A DNA stretch of 63,488 nucleotides from Gnetum montanum (GCA_015680685.1 MNCI01004046.1:211428-274915), one strand, 5' to 3'; numbered from the stretch's first letter, positions 20,661-33,412 are shown. Made by a program: numbers and translations. The notes: generated by a model not told the origin, from the letters alone.

Positions 20661-23598
20661 CTTTGTAGCCTCTGCTTTTCTATTTTCCTATGAGTAATAT
20701 GGCAAGGAGAACGACTACCTAATGCCAAGATTGTTGTAAAAGGTTCAGATTTCTGCACTACTGAACTATGGCCCATTATCAGTCACAATAGTTATAGGAA
20801 GTCCAAACCTTGTCACGAGGTTGTCTAAGATGAAGTTGCAAATCTGCTAAGATGTAGTCTTCCTCAAGGGAATAGCCTTGATCCACTTAGTAAAATACTT
20901 GGTGGTGGTGATGATGAAGCTATGCCCTACAGAAGACTTAGGCATGATAGGTCCTATGAGGTCTAGTTCCCATTGCTGGAAAGACCATGTGATCTGTGTT
21001 GGATGCAGCTCTATAGGTGAAACATATATGAGATTTGCATATCTTTGGCACATATCACACATCTTGACTTTGGCTAGGCAATCATGCTCCCTGTGAGGTC
21101 AATAGTAACCTAGACATCTAATTTTTATAGCCATAGCCCTATGTGCTATGTGTCCACCACATAGTCCTTCGTGTACTTCATTAACCACCTTCTACGCTTG
21201 TTCCTCATTTACACATGCAAACAATATCCTGTCATGGGAGCGTCTACACAGGGCATTGTCTCTCATAAGCACATATTGTTGAGCACACTTGCAGATTGCA
21301 TATCTCTAGGTAGATGTTAATCCACTCAGGGGTTTTCCATGTTGCAGGTAGGTTTTAATGTTAGCATACCACTCCTAGGTATCCGCAGTGCTAACAGAGG
21401 CTACATGTACTGCCTGAGTGATAGGCTCAGTACACTCGGTAATCGAGGTTGAAAAATTTGTGAACAGGTGTAATGGAACATTTAATGCTAGGGTGGCTAG
21501 AGCATCTACTATGGTGTTTTTATTATATGGCATGTGTTCCACATCCGTAGTTGTAAACTATTTGAGCAAATTTTTTGCTAGGTTACAATAGGGCTACAGG
21601 TTTGTAGCTTTGTAGGTGTAGAACTCGATGATTTGATTCACAACTAGTTGTGAATCTCTACGAATTTCCAAGTGTTGTATGCATAATTCTTGGGTAGCTA
21701 GGAGGCCTCTGAGTAACCCCTCATACTATACCACGTTGTTTGTACAAGGGAATGCAAAATGATAAGCTAAAGGCTGCATTTCCCCATAGGGCAATGTAAT
21801 GACAGCCACTACACTACCCCCTCACGTGGTCAAGGTGCCGTCAAAATATAAAGTAGCCTCAAGATGTGGCAGGATGGCATGGATAGTGCTAACATGCTTA
21901 TCTAGGAATTCAGGATCTATGATTACCTGGTCGTCAACGGGTGAGGTCGTAAGTTGCGTCACTATGGCTTGACCCTTCATCAATGATTGGCGCACATAAT
22001 GCAAATCGAATTTCACTGTTATTGCTTTCCACTAGGCTATCCTACTACTTTCATACAAGTTTTTTGTGATAGCCTGGAGTATGTTGCTCTTGCAAATAAT
22101 GTTAATCTTACTATGAAACAGGTAGTGTCTCCATTTTTTCAATGCAAAAATTAAGGTAAGGCAATTTCTCTCCACCTCATTGTATTTTTCCTCATACGCT
22201 ATTAGTGCATGACTCAGGTAGTACACTGGTATCTGAGAACTATCATCCCATTTCTGACATAACAATGTTGCAATAGACGTGTTTGAGGTGGCAAGGTAGA
22301 TGAAGAAAGGATTATCCCTCTGTGGTGGGTAAACAATTGGGAGGTGCAAAAGCTCTTTCTTCAGATCATCAAAGACTTGTTGGCACTGTGGTGTCCATTC
22401 AAAGTTAATTCCTTTCTTCAATAGATGTTGCATGGGGTGTAACTTGTTGGTCAATTTTGTATAAACCTTTTAATGAACTGTACTCTACCTTATAACCTAC
22501 GTAATTCTTTAAGGTTTGTAGGAGGTGCCAAGTTGACGATGGCCTTAAGTTTGTCAGGGTCCACCTGTATTCCGACCTCTGACACTACAAACCCTAACAT
22601 GCGTCCGGTTCTCACCCCAAAGACACACTTTTTGGATTAAGATGTAAATCATGCATCTGGCAACACTTGAGGACTACTCCTAGATCACAAGGATGATCAA
22701 CGGCCTCTTTAGATTTGACCGCTATATCATCTACGTAGTCATTCATCATTTCTAGGATGTAGTTGCTAAAGATGTAGGTCATGGCTCGCTGGTGGGTTAC
22801 TCTGGCATTCTTAAGCCCAAAAGGCATCATAGTGTAACAAAAGGTATCCCATGGGGCCATGAAGGTTGTTGTTAACTGATGCTCTACGTTAATGCAAATT
22901 TGGTTGTAGTCGAAGAAACCATCCATAAAGGATAATAGAGCATGACCAGCCATAATGTCAATGAGTTGATCGATACTCGACAGTGGGAAATCGTCTTCGA
23001 TTGTTTCTTTGTTTAGATCCTGGAAGTCTGTACAGATTCGTATTCCTTCCATTTTCTTAGATACTACAATAATGTTAGATACCCATTCTGAGTAATCAAC
23101 TGCCTAGATGAAACCAGCTTGGTATAGCTTGGTGATTTCATCCCTTACGGCCAGTGCGATCTCTAGTTTGACCTTACAAGCCTTCTACTTAACTGCTTTC
23201 ATGCACGATTCTAAGACAATATTATGTTGTATTAGCCTTGGATCTAAACCTGGCATGTCATTGTATGACCATGCAAAGAATTCAATGTTATCTTGCATAA
23301 TTTTTGCTACATCTTTGTGCATCTGTGAATCTATCAGGGAACTAAGTTTTAACGTTTTTACTTCCCCCCTGGATGTGGTCACAGGCATTTCGATGAGAGG
23401 GTCATTAGTTACATCCCTAGCCTCTAAATCTAGGGCTTGGACCAGATTCCCAGGCTAGTCTGAGGATGCTTCTAAGGATACTACGGTGCTAACTATGGAT
23501 GACTCCCAGTCTACTAGTTCTGAATTCAATTGTCTTGTGAGTTCGCCATGTGGACCTATTAAAGCTAAAGATGAAGAGAGATCATGATGGATTTCCAT
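20661..23598 (-). pseudogene. Tat-like pol of element C: RT, RNase H, archaeal-type RNase H, truncated integrase
   Basis: The frame can start at ATG 23598 (MEIHHDLSS). The linker LDLEARDVTNDPLIEMPV precedes RT, whose palm is in an open stretch 23052-22612 (FQDLNKETIEDDF, FCYTMMPFGLKNA, catalytic NDYVDDIAVKSK). The RT-linked RNase H is open at 22454-22032. The second RNase H is at 22016-21500 (YFDGTLTTWGGS, VYEGLLRGLL, RDSQLVVNQ, VDALATLAL). Integrase has its zinc-binding H/C residues (CDMCQRYAN, about 21050) and both core Asp residues (ELDLIGPIMP, VTDNGP). It then reaches EATKK and passes directly into the tandem array near 20660. The C-terminal 180 or so codons present in A and B are missing. 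This is the best-preserved pol in the window, with the fewest stops. Confidence 0.92.
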
Positions 23599-24180
23599 TC
23601 TCACTCAACCTGCCAAAATGAGATGAAATTCTAGTTAAGAGGTACCTGTATGTAGTAACCATCTATAGTGAACATTTGCAAAATAGCAATGAGATGCAAA
23701 CTGTAGACATAAGTATAAAGTATGATATAAGGTTTAAAATTTGCTAGTTTAAGGTCGTGGCTAATCGTTAAGACGTAGAAATGTGAAACTGCTAATGTAA
23801 AAGTGCAAAACGGCTGATATAAAAAATGTAGAACTGCTAGTTTAATGTCATTGCAGACTACCAATGGGTAAAAGGTCGAAACTGCTAGCTTAAGGTCTTT
23901 CTAGACTACTAACAAGATATTTTGTGAAGATGCTAGTTTAAGGTCTTTTCGAACTATCAAGATGCAAAATCTAGAAGGTGCTAGTTTAAGGTCTTTGTGG
24001 ACTACTAACGAGATATTTTTGTGAGGGTAAACGGCTAGCTTGAAGCTTGTTAAGGCCTTTTTCTCAGGCGCACTTGCCTTAATGCGAACAATGTTGCTAC
24101 ACCATTGCAGGCATGCTACGCTCCACGGAATACTTCGCATTAAACGGAAAGAGAGAATGACAAGTTTTCCTTTCACCATC
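23599..24180 (-). repeat. Second tandem array of element C, upstream of RT
   Basis: Units such as GCTAGTTTAAGGTCTTTGTGGACTA recur five to six times between 23690 and 24035. They share their core and strand with the array after integrase. The rest of the interval, up to the antisense TATA box, has no recognisable feature. Confidence 0.7.
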
Positions 24181-24184
24181 GTGG

Positions 24185-24193
24185 CTATAAATG
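24185..24193 (+). promoter_or_regulatory. TATA box of the antisense gene in element C
   Basis: CTATAAATG lies 160 bp upstream of the ATGATGGCT start at 24345, on the strand opposite to pol. It gives the antisense gene a promoter of its own rather than reliance on the LTR. Confidence 0.55.
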
Positions 24194-24344
24194 AGGATTA
24201 ACCCTTGGTAAACTCATCATTTTTGCTGTAACAGTGCAGAGCCTACATTCGAAGCATAGAGCCCACATTCAGAGCATAGAGCGATTGTGTTAACAAAGAG
24301 TAAGGCTGTTCGACATAGCAACAAAGGAAGAGTCGACAAGTAAG

Positions 24345-27300
24345 ATGATGGCTCCCAAAAAAGAACGCAAAAACCCAACACTCGCCAAGGTTGAAGAAGT
24401 AAAGGAAACCCTAGAGTGTGTGTCATAGGTGCATGTCACGATGTGAGAGGAGATACCATTGGCCCGATAGGCTGCTATGTCTTCTCTATTTTCTTATGCC
24501 TTTGTTATGATTTGTTGCTTTCCTGTTTTTCTTCTGTGATTTTTATTTAGTAATCCGTAATTTCTATCATCGTGTTGTCATTGTTTTGGCCTTTACACTA
24601 GCGCTTTTTCCATTTTGACTGCGATGGATGTACAAACTCTATGCTAAAGTTGCATGCAAGGTTGCCTAGACTGCCATCATTGCAGCTGTCTTTACCGTAG
24701 AGGCTTAGACAGCTTGAGCCACTTAACATGCAAATAACGTAGCATAGAACCCTCAAGAGGGTTTGGCCATGTGTGTAATGTGATAGCGTGACACGTGTTC
24801 TGTCACAGTGTCATGCAAATCACTATGTCAAGCATAAGATTTGTCTTTGGTATTGTTGTTGCTACGCCAAGATGATTTTGCTACACTATTGCCTTCGTGT
24901 TTTTTGTTTGCTACGCTATATGCATGAAGATAATTGTGCTACGCTATCTGCTAAATGCTAATTCTACTATGCTATATGTGCATTCCACTCGAACATGGTG
25001 CTAAAATTTGCTATTGTATTGTGCATGGTAGCGTTAAGGCCAATCTTAATTATCCTAGAAATCATAGGGGTCATGTGCTGCATGAGCAAACCAATGGCCA
25101 ATGTTCCTCTGCCCCATACACATGTGGGGCAACAAGTGATCTAGTTTCAAGAGGGAGTGTAGGAATTCGTGCAATTTCTCCTCCAATGCTTCAGTGTGAT
25201 CATTTGCTCACACTTGGTGAAGGAGGTAACGGCCGTCATAACAGAAACCCTGTTGCCTAGGGCAAATTGAGGTATTCTGAGATTTTTGACGAATGGAGCA
25301 ATTAGCAGTGGGCAAGGAGAAGGATCTAGTTAGCATCCCAAAAATTTCAGGCGTTTGGCTTAGATCTGGAAGATGCCCAAGTATAATTGCTACCATCCCT
25401 ACAACACTCTATTTATTGCATGTCACATGGGAACGTGCTTCCAAAACCCACCAAGAACCATCTACAGTGTTAGCGGGTGAGCTTTGTAGCCATGTTCCTT
25501 TACACTATGCAATGTTTGCTATGCTAGCCAAATGTTAACAATGTGTTTTTGTTACCAAGTTTTTCATCAAAAAAATGGGCTTCATGGCGATAAAAATGTG
25601 TTGGCCATAGCACAAATGGTGTTGTGGGAGTTTTCTTCCACTGAGAATTTGCACATAGGTGTGATAGGCCAATGCGGAGGTGAGTACAAGACCTATCCAA
25701 CCCGGTATTCTAGACTTTATGATAGATGCAAGGAGTCTGGTTGGTTGGATGAGGGATGGGCACCCTTTAAACCAACCACCATTGAAGATGTCTTGGTTAA
25801 CCTTCCGTCATTCCCATCAACGTTTAAACCTGGTAACCTAATCAGCAAGTTACCGCATGTTTGAGTGTCATTCCTCTTTTTCCTACTACTTTTGCTTTGC
25901 CTAACCTTTTTTTTTTCTTTTTTTTTCTTTTTTGTGTTTTTGTGTTTTAAGGGTGAAGAAGTCCCAAGAGGTGACAGTGATTACCTCTAGGAACCAAGAG
26001 GCTAACATCTACTTCAAGTATGGGGAAGTAGATGAGAGCCAACATTGGATATACAGCATGGCCTTGGAATCCCTGATCAAGCACATTCAAGATGGTAGGC
26101 TCATGGATTTGTTCCTAGCCCCGAATCCAAGTGTCCCTACAGCTGAGATGCTCACCCTAGCAAACTCCTTTTTTGAAAAGGCAAACCACTTCAACACACG
26201 TGTACACGATGTGTAGGTGGTCCTTGAAATCAATGACTAGCTATTCACGGACCTTTTTGGTGTCCCTGCTAATGGCATCTGTATAGGGTCAAAGACCAAG
26301 AAAGAGATGAATTGTCAGAGGGAGGAAATTGAGGAGTGGCTAGGGGTTGCAAAAGGACGAAAGGGGATCCTCATGGAGAAGGTCAATCCAAGATCCACCA
26401 AAGATGTTTACCCCATCTTCCGTGCTCGTGCCTTCCCCTAGCTGCTTTCCCAAGGAAAACTCATTAGAATTGAGTAAGCCTGGGTGATGTGGAAAGTCAT
26501 GGAAGAGGGGGCCCACTACAACTAGGTTGGGCATCTATGCAAGGGCTTGCAAATCAAAATGGTCATGCTTCATAAGAAGCATGAGTCCCATTTCAATGTT
26601 CACTATGCCTTTTACATAGCTTGCTTGCGGCATTTCATGGAGTTTTTGGTAATCTATGAGAATGTAGTCTAGGTTATGCGAGATCGCAACCAAATTTCCA
26701 AACCATGGATCTACCAAATCTTCTAGACCACCCGAGCCCAAGATCCCCAAGAAGCTATTAGGGAGTCATTTTCTATGACCACCAAGGATTGGGTGGCCCG
26801 CAACATTTGTGGCTAGGATAGTGTGGGAGAGGCACCCCCTACTGCTATAGGTAGCGTATCGCAGGGGAAGCGTCTCATCGCTGAGATGGTGGCCACTAAA
26901 TTATAGTGAAAGAGGCCTCCTCCAAATGAGGAACCACCCCGTACAAGTGAGGAAGGGGGGCAATCACTGTGGTTTAAGCTACACAGAACATAGCCTCCCA
27001 TCAGTAAGCACTCTTCTTTGTGTTTGTCTCTTTGCCTTTTAATTAAATGCTTACTATGTTGTACTACGCTAGGTAGTGTAGCATCTACTTTAAGCTAACA
27101 TGGTTTAAGCTATAACGCAAATATGTTTTTTTGTTTGCTGCCAAAGGAAGAAGAAGAAGAAGGGGAAGGTGAAGAAGAGGTGTCAGCCCCCAAGATGGGG
27201 GCAGCAAATAAAGACATAGAGGGCCCAGTCATAGAAGAAAGGGCCCTAATCAAGAGGGAAAGAGCTCTTGTCATTAAGGAAAGGGCTCCTGTCATCAAGG

Positions 27301-28868
27301 AAAATCCTCCTACTGATGAGGAGGATATTTTTGAAGATGAAGAGTCTCCTATGGATGAGGAGGATGCTAGTGCCTTGAAAAGAAAGGCACCAACAAATAA
27401 AGAGGAAGCCCGCATTGACCAAAAAGGGACTTCTGCCGGAGGTCCCTCTACTGAACATAGTTCAGTATCAAGGGAGCAGATAAATGCTAAGGGTGCTGCC
27501 ATATATTTGAGCTAGAAATGAGAGGAACTGCAATTAGAAGCTGGTGAGTTTGACAATATATTCGATGATATGTCAATGGGCGATCCCCCTGTTATCACCC
27601 CTAAGGGTTTACTAGGTAGGAGCCTTTACACTATCATTTACATTACTCATAGCTTTATTGTAGTCCACCTCTGTCATTACAGACATGTTTTTTTGCATAA
27701 CAGATACCACCATTAGTGCTGCAGGACCTCCCCTTATTTTCCTGGAACCATAGGCTGAGACCCTTGACAAACTTACATTTATGCAGGGAGTCATTGATGA
27801 CACGATCAGTCGTCTTAGGTAAGTCGATCCTACTTTTTGTGTGGTTACAACCTCTCGACTCAAATGGAACTCGAAATGGGTGTTGAAAGAAAAGATGTGC
27901 CTACATTCCCATTTGAAGTGGCTAAGGTGCCTCATTGCATATACGACAAGGCTAGCAAATGTGCTTTGCACTTGGCACACTCCTTGTGGGAGTGTAGGTG
28001 CATCAATGAGGACCTGTGAAAACAGGTCTAGAGGACTGAGAAAGAGAAGGCTGAACTAAGCACTGAAGTGGGAGACCTCAAATCCAGAAATGAGTTCCTC
28101 ATGGCCTATGATAGAAATGATGGAAATTGGTGCAAAACTATCATATATTATGCTAGGTATTGGATGGTCGTGCGGTGCAACAACGAGGCCACCCAGATGG
28201 ACCTATTAGCTCAGAAGAACCAAGATTGGAAAAACTATAGCATCATAGTTTACAAATGGGGGCAATCCCAAAAGAACCATAAACATATGTATAAACTGAA
28301 ATGTTCCACCTACCATAATCTATACCAGGATGCTTCAGTGAAGGTGTTTACCTATGAAGCATTCCTGAATGCCATTGGTGCTTCTGAAGCTTACAAAAAG
28401 TTCATGGAGTAGGTAACAGTCAGTGAATCTCCTAAACGAGAAGTGGATCTTCCCACAAGTGTGACCGCTACCACCTCCTTTTCTTTGGGACCGTCGAGGT
28501 GGATAGCTATTGAAAAGGAGAAAGCTACTGCAGACACTAAACCAAGTGAGAGGCATTGGGCAAATATCATGGAGGAGAAGGTCTGGCACTGCCTCGGGGC
28601 TTAGTTTGGATCGCATTCCCTTTGAGATAGACATAGGGCCATCTCACTTTCCATTATGTAAAGGCTTATGTTCTATTCTAGCTTTCATGTGTTGCTCTAG
28701 CTGACTACTTCACTTTTCATAATGCATATTTTAGCTAAAGATGCAAGTCCCATTGAGGGCAGCAATGAAGGGGCAAACGAAGGTAGTGTAGTGGAAGGCA
28801 ATGCGAAAGGGAATGATGCAAGAGTAAATGATGTAGGCGAAGATGATGCAGGTGAAGATGACCCATGA
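24345..28868 (+). pseudogene. Antisense, apparently intron-containing gene inside element C
   Basis: It lies between protease and RT on the opposite strand. A basic N-terminus (MMAPKKERKNPTLAKVEEVK) starts at 24345. Recognisable exons include 25532-25858, 25952-27003 (a globular domain with TDLFGVPANG and SKPWIYQIF, conserved in B), and 27147-27615 (acidic, with ERALIKRERALVIKERAPVIK-like repeats). Others are 27704-27818 (TFMQGVIDDTISRL), about 27950-28660 (coiled coil, TEKEKAELSTEVGDLKSRNE) and 28741-28868 (acidic tail, GEDDAGEDDP, stop). The introns have good borders: CA|GTAAGC at 27004, CCAAAG at 27146, GTAGGA at 27616 to CAG at 27703 (phase-consistent), AG|GTAAGT at 27819. A long polypyrimidine tract ends at 25951. 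Phases do not agree at every junction, and TAG stops are present. Antisense ORFs are known in Tat-lineage elements. The function is unknown. Confidence 0.65.
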
Positions 28869-29029
28869 CAACATGGGGTTTTTTAAAAAAACTTGAAATT
28901 TTTGCAAGACTGTTGTCAACATTGTTTATGTGAAAGAAAACTTTTAATGAAGGAATCAAATTTTGAAAGAAAATTGGTCTTATGCTAGCTTATGCATCAT
29001 CTATGTGACCAATTTTATGCTATGTTTTC

Positions 29030-29260
29030 ATTTTTGATGTTTTAGTTTTAGGCCATTTTAGGCCCCTGCTAGTTTTAGGTCATTTCAAGCCATATATAGT
29101 TTTAGGCCATCTTGGGCCTTAGGATAGTAGCATAGTTTTAGGCCATTTTGGGCCATATATAGTTTTAGGCCATCTTGGGCCATCGCTAGTTTTAGGCCAT
29201 TTTGGGCCTTGGGATAGTAGCGTAGTTTTATGCCATTTTGGGCCATGGGATGGTAAAAAA
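29030..29260 (+). repeat. Tandem TAGTTTTAGGCCATTTTGGGCC array
   Basis: About seven alternating units of TAGTTTTAGGCCATTTTGGGCC and shorter forms lie between the antisense gene and the protease of C. It relates to 13695-13840 in B. Confidence 0.8.
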
Positions 29261-29477
29261 ATGATATGCTAATGATTTAGAGAATAGCTAATTAGTACCT
29301 AGCATAGATGAATGGATGCAAAACAAAAAAGCGGTAAGTGTATAAAGGATGGCAACTGGGCAAGAAGCAGTGGGGTTGCTACACTATGCGTAACTTCTTC
29401 TTGACCCATCATGGAGTGGGCAAGGTGTAAGGCCAATGCACTTTACCATAGCCTTCTTCTATATCATTGTCCCTCAC

Positions 29478-30240
29478 TTAGAAGGGCAACTCAATCCATG
29501 CATTTTCGTTTTCTGAACCAACATGTAGAGTTAGTTCTCTTGCCAAATGTTTAGTATCTATAAAGATAGGCACTTCATTCTCAGAGGTTATGACCTCTAA
29601 GCCCTGTTCCATATCTACGTTGTTGATAGCTTGTGTCGCTACCTCGTTGCCATGGATTACCACCTCCCTGCCTGCATAGGGTAGATGGATCTCCTAATGA
29701 ATCGGTGAAGAGACAACCCTAAGTTATGCTAACCATGACCTCCCCAAGATTAAGTTAAACCCAGGTATCTCTTCAACCATGATGAACATTGCATTTGTAG
29801 GGAACTAGTCCCCTGCCACGAAGTCAATGTGAACCGTGCCTTTCACCACAACCCGTGCCCCATTGAACAACTTTAAGCATGACATTGTTGTGGGTCTAAT
29901 CTGGTCGACCAAACCTAGCTTATCCATAATAGGGAAAGAAATGACATTTGCGGTGGCCCCATCATCAACGTTTACCCTTCAGATCTTATGTTGGCCAACC
30001 TGAATTATGATGAAAAGAGGCGTTGTAGTCACCTAACCATTTTCAAGGTCTTCCCTAATGGAATCATCATAGAAAGTCAGTTGGGAGGGCTTTGGTTCTC
30101 CGGGCATAGAAGGAAGCATGACTGAATGGATCATCTTCTCTTCCGCTGGCATGTTCTCATTGACCGAGATCACTGTTAACATGTGGACCAAATCCTCATA
30201 GTGTGCGGTGGATGTCATGATCAAGTCATACAGGCTCAAC
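29478..30240 (-). pseudogene. Aspartic protease region of element C
   Basis: On the minus strand the retropepsin core reads VNVDDGATANVISFPIMDKLG near 29990-29930 (DDG in place of the usual D-[ST]-G). The second hydrophobic-Gly motif is IPGFNLILG near 29770, followed by a stop and SWLA. A following segment (GREVVIHGNE) is typical of Tat polyproteins before RT. The downstream pol frame starts only 5.9 kb further on, because the antisense gene lies in between. Protease would cut the Gag-Pol precursor. Three or more in-frame stops disable it. Confidence 0.8.
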
Positions 30241-33168
30241 GTAGTGTTTTTCTATTTTAGAGCTTTCCTAACTTGGGTAAGAGCACTCAAAAGATCCTAG
30301 CCACCTTCTTGTTTACTATTCTTATCCTCTTCCATTCATCCTAGGAAATGAATTTCCTAAGGAGAGATAGTTTTGGGTCTGGGTTCAGACCCTTTTGGGT
30401 GAGGTGGCAAAGACTATGCAATGTTTCCTTTTGGCAATGAGGGAGTAGATGCAGGGGATGAGGACGTAGTCTTGGAAGTACCTGGGATGCTACTTTCCCT
30501 TGACATATCACCTGTGAAGCGCACTTCTCATTTCCTAGGATGAGAAGGCTGTGAAGCTACCTTATGCGGGGTAGGGATAGTTGAATAGCTGGGTCCCCTG
30601 ATAATGAACGGAGCTAACGGTGTTAGTGCATACGGTGGTGGTGTGGTTTTGCTAACAGGTGGTGGAGGGTTGAATGTCTGGGTAGGGACTCTTAACACAA
30701 ATGGCTATTATGGGGTTTGATTAGCTACTGGTGGTACTGGTGTGTTACGTTGACGCACACGGACCACAAATGGCTGCTGGGGCAGTTTAGGATTACTATC
30801 AATGTCGATGGTGTTGATAATGTAATCGGCATTGTTGGTGTTGAGATGATCCATGTAAATGTGAAGGGACTGATTCTCAAGGTGTACTAGGTTGCTTTTT
30901 TCTAGCACTAGTTTTCCCTAAGCGTCATCCTTTGGATGGTGTCTTTCAACGCCATACAGTAATCTGTGTCGTGACCACATTGTTGATGGTAGTCATAGAA
31001 CTACTCAAGCTTGAAACCCTTAGGAACTGGGGACTCATTGGGCAAAGCCAAAGAGGGGTTCCTAAGGAGTTTGCAATCACATTGATGTTTCTTGGCTCCC
31101 TCCTCTGACATCCGCTTATGTTGGATGTACCCCACCGCCAATAGTTTCTTCAAAATATCTAAAGGCTTGATGGGCAACGGGGTATACTTTGAGAGATCTT
31201 TATGTTCAAAGTTCAATTTAGGGGTGCAGATGTCTTAGGTATGTTTCCCTATTTGGGCCCAGGGTTAGTTGTAGGTGTGGCCGATTTCTTGTTATTCTTA
31301 TTATCGTTGTTGGGTTTGGCCTCATTGGCCACTATGGCCACTGTGGCCGTTGCAGCCTTATCCTTGTCCTTGTCCTTCTTTGTGAAGGTGTTCTTGTATG
31401 CAACGTAGGCTGGGTCTTTGCTCACCTCAGCTGCATCCTGTATGCTCTTAGTCTAGGTGAACACCTAACTGAGAGTGTGTGGAGTGAGATAATACAGCTT
31501 AGACTTAATAAATTTGTTTACTACACCCTTAAAGACGGCCAACAAGTGGGCCTCCACGATGGGCTTGCAGATTTTGTTAAGGGTCGCGCTCCAATGTTGG
31601 ATGAACTTTTGTAGTAGTTCAAGTGGATCTTGTTTTACACTTATCAAATAATCTAGTGTGACCTCTAGTCTCAATTTGTACTTGAAACGCATCACAAACT
31701 GGGTCAGAAGCTCCTCTATAGTTGATATGAAGGAGTGTGGAAGTACGTGGTACCAGTCCAGGGCTTTTCTAGTCAGAGACATGCCAAAGACATGGACAAT
31801 CGTATGTGGCCATTGTTGAAGAAGAAGGGACTCAGACTTAAACATAACAAGGTGTGTGTTGGGATCCCCCTCCCCATTGTATTTTGTAAAGTGGGGAAGT
31901 GACATCCCAAGGGGTAAAGTTAGCGTAGGGACTATCGGGCTAATGGGATCATCCTGGTAGAAGTCCATGACTTGTACTGTATTAGACCTGACAGCTTTGA
32001 GGCATTTTATTTCCTCAATAAGGGTCTAGATAAGCTGCAATGCTTGATCCAAACCCAGAGATGATGCAGATGGCTAGGGAACCACCAGGGCCACTCCCAT
32101 CTATGGAGTGGTAGGGCCAGCAACGTGACCCATCGGTGGTGCCGTTGGGATGGCCCCTATGAACGGTGTTGCTTATGCTGTCCACCACCCAGTAGGTGGT
32201 GCGGTTGGAGTAGAAATCGCAAGTTGTGCTACAGGGTGGGCAACTTGCACAACTAATGAGATAGACCAGAGTTCTGTGGTGGGTTGTACCATTTGCAGGC
32301 CTTGGTAGGTCTGATGGCGAACGTAGTGAGACATCTACGATGGTAGCGTAGTAGGAGGAGAAGTGAATGGGGTCCATCATGTGGATGGGCCTAGGCTTGC
32401 CATTGATGGTGGGATAGGTGTAAAAGCAAGAATGAATGCAGAGACTATATGCAACTGCAAGGTAGGTACTGTGTGAATGTGGGGTAGGGTAGCTATGATT
32501 GATGGGTGATGCAGTACAGGTACGAATTGGGGACCGGTTGGTAGAGGGGTAGTGGCTGAGAATGAAACAGGGGAGTAGACATGTTGATACATTGAGGACA
32601 CAGCATGGCTACCCATTTTCGATGTAATCGTGGGTTGCGATAGTGTAGACGTGATCCTAAAGGGAGCAATAGTAGATAACGAGTTCATCCAAAAGGATGG
32701 GGTAGGAGGGATGGTTGTAGGGTTGGTTTGACCACCCCCCTTGGATTGAGAATCTAGTTCTTGTTATCTGTCTTGGAAAGCCTTTCCATGATGAGACACT
32801 ATGTCTTGCAACTCTCCGAGCCTAGTCACCTGGATCAACTGATATAGAAGCCATTGGTTTGTTTGTGTCAAAGGGATGGAAATGCTAGGAGTAGGAATAA
32901 ATTCCTTCCCATTATAGTTGGTGAACTCAAATCTATGCTCCTCTTCAAGTTCTTATGCATCTAAGATCATATTTTCCTGCACCTTAGCACAAAGAAAGTT
33001 GTATCACTCATGTTGTTGGGCCAAGCCCTCAGGTCCCTAGTTTTGGATCTTGACGGACCGACGTGGCCCCAGCATTGGGCTGAGTGGTTTCTCAGCACCT
33101 ATGATGAATTGAACCAAAATAGGAACCTTGAGATTAGTAGTAGCCACAACAGTAGTTGAAGAAGTCAT
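30241..33168 (-). pseudogene. Gag of element C
   Basis: A start is possible at ATG 33168 (MTSSTTVVATTNLKV). A low-complexity Pro/Thr/Ser-rich N-terminus occupies 32700-32020. The core retrotransposon Gag domain is open at 31968-31465: LPHFTKYNGEGDPNTHL, a central ALDWYHVLP, and LDYLISVKQDPLELLQKFI. A Lys-rich stretch (KKDKDKDKAATATV) follows near 31400, then a second low-complexity segment reaching the protease. I see no clear CCHC knuckle. Several TAG stops and frameshifts are present. This Gag type differs from that of D, E and F. Confidence 0.85.
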
Positions 33169-33412
33169 TGTTGTAAGGCTAAAAGAGGTGTAAACAAGGG
33201 GAAAATAGAAGATCTAGGAGTGATCTAAGGCTTTATGTCCTGCAGGATTCCAGAAGAACTGTCAAAGTGATTGATTTATACCACACGATGCGTAAACAAC
33301 CTCAAAAGGGTGTCAGGATTATGCTAGTGCATGTCAGGGTACAGAACACACACAAGACTACCGTAAAACATGGAAAGGGCACTAAAAGGCCCTCCTTCTA
33401 GTGTCAGGAAAC
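33169..33412 (-). other. Leader of element C with presumed primer-binding site
   Basis: This is the 244 bp between the LTR end at 33413 and the gag start. In element orientation the bases after the LTR begin GTTTCCTGACACTAGAAGG, where the primer site should lie. I could not match it to a tRNA with confidence. Confidence 0.45.

Noticed and set aside
27110-27502. Ser-rich minus-strand frame of 130 codons
   Set aside because: It is the shadow of the acidic Glu-rich exon on the other strand.
29030-29260. CRISPR-like regular repeat
   Set aside because: Units are directly adjacent and degenerate, without unique spacers, inside a plant retrotransposon.
32015-32688. Two open Pro/Ser/Thr-rich minus-strand frames considered as separate genes
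   Set aside because: They sit in the low-complexity N-terminal part of C's gag and belong to it.
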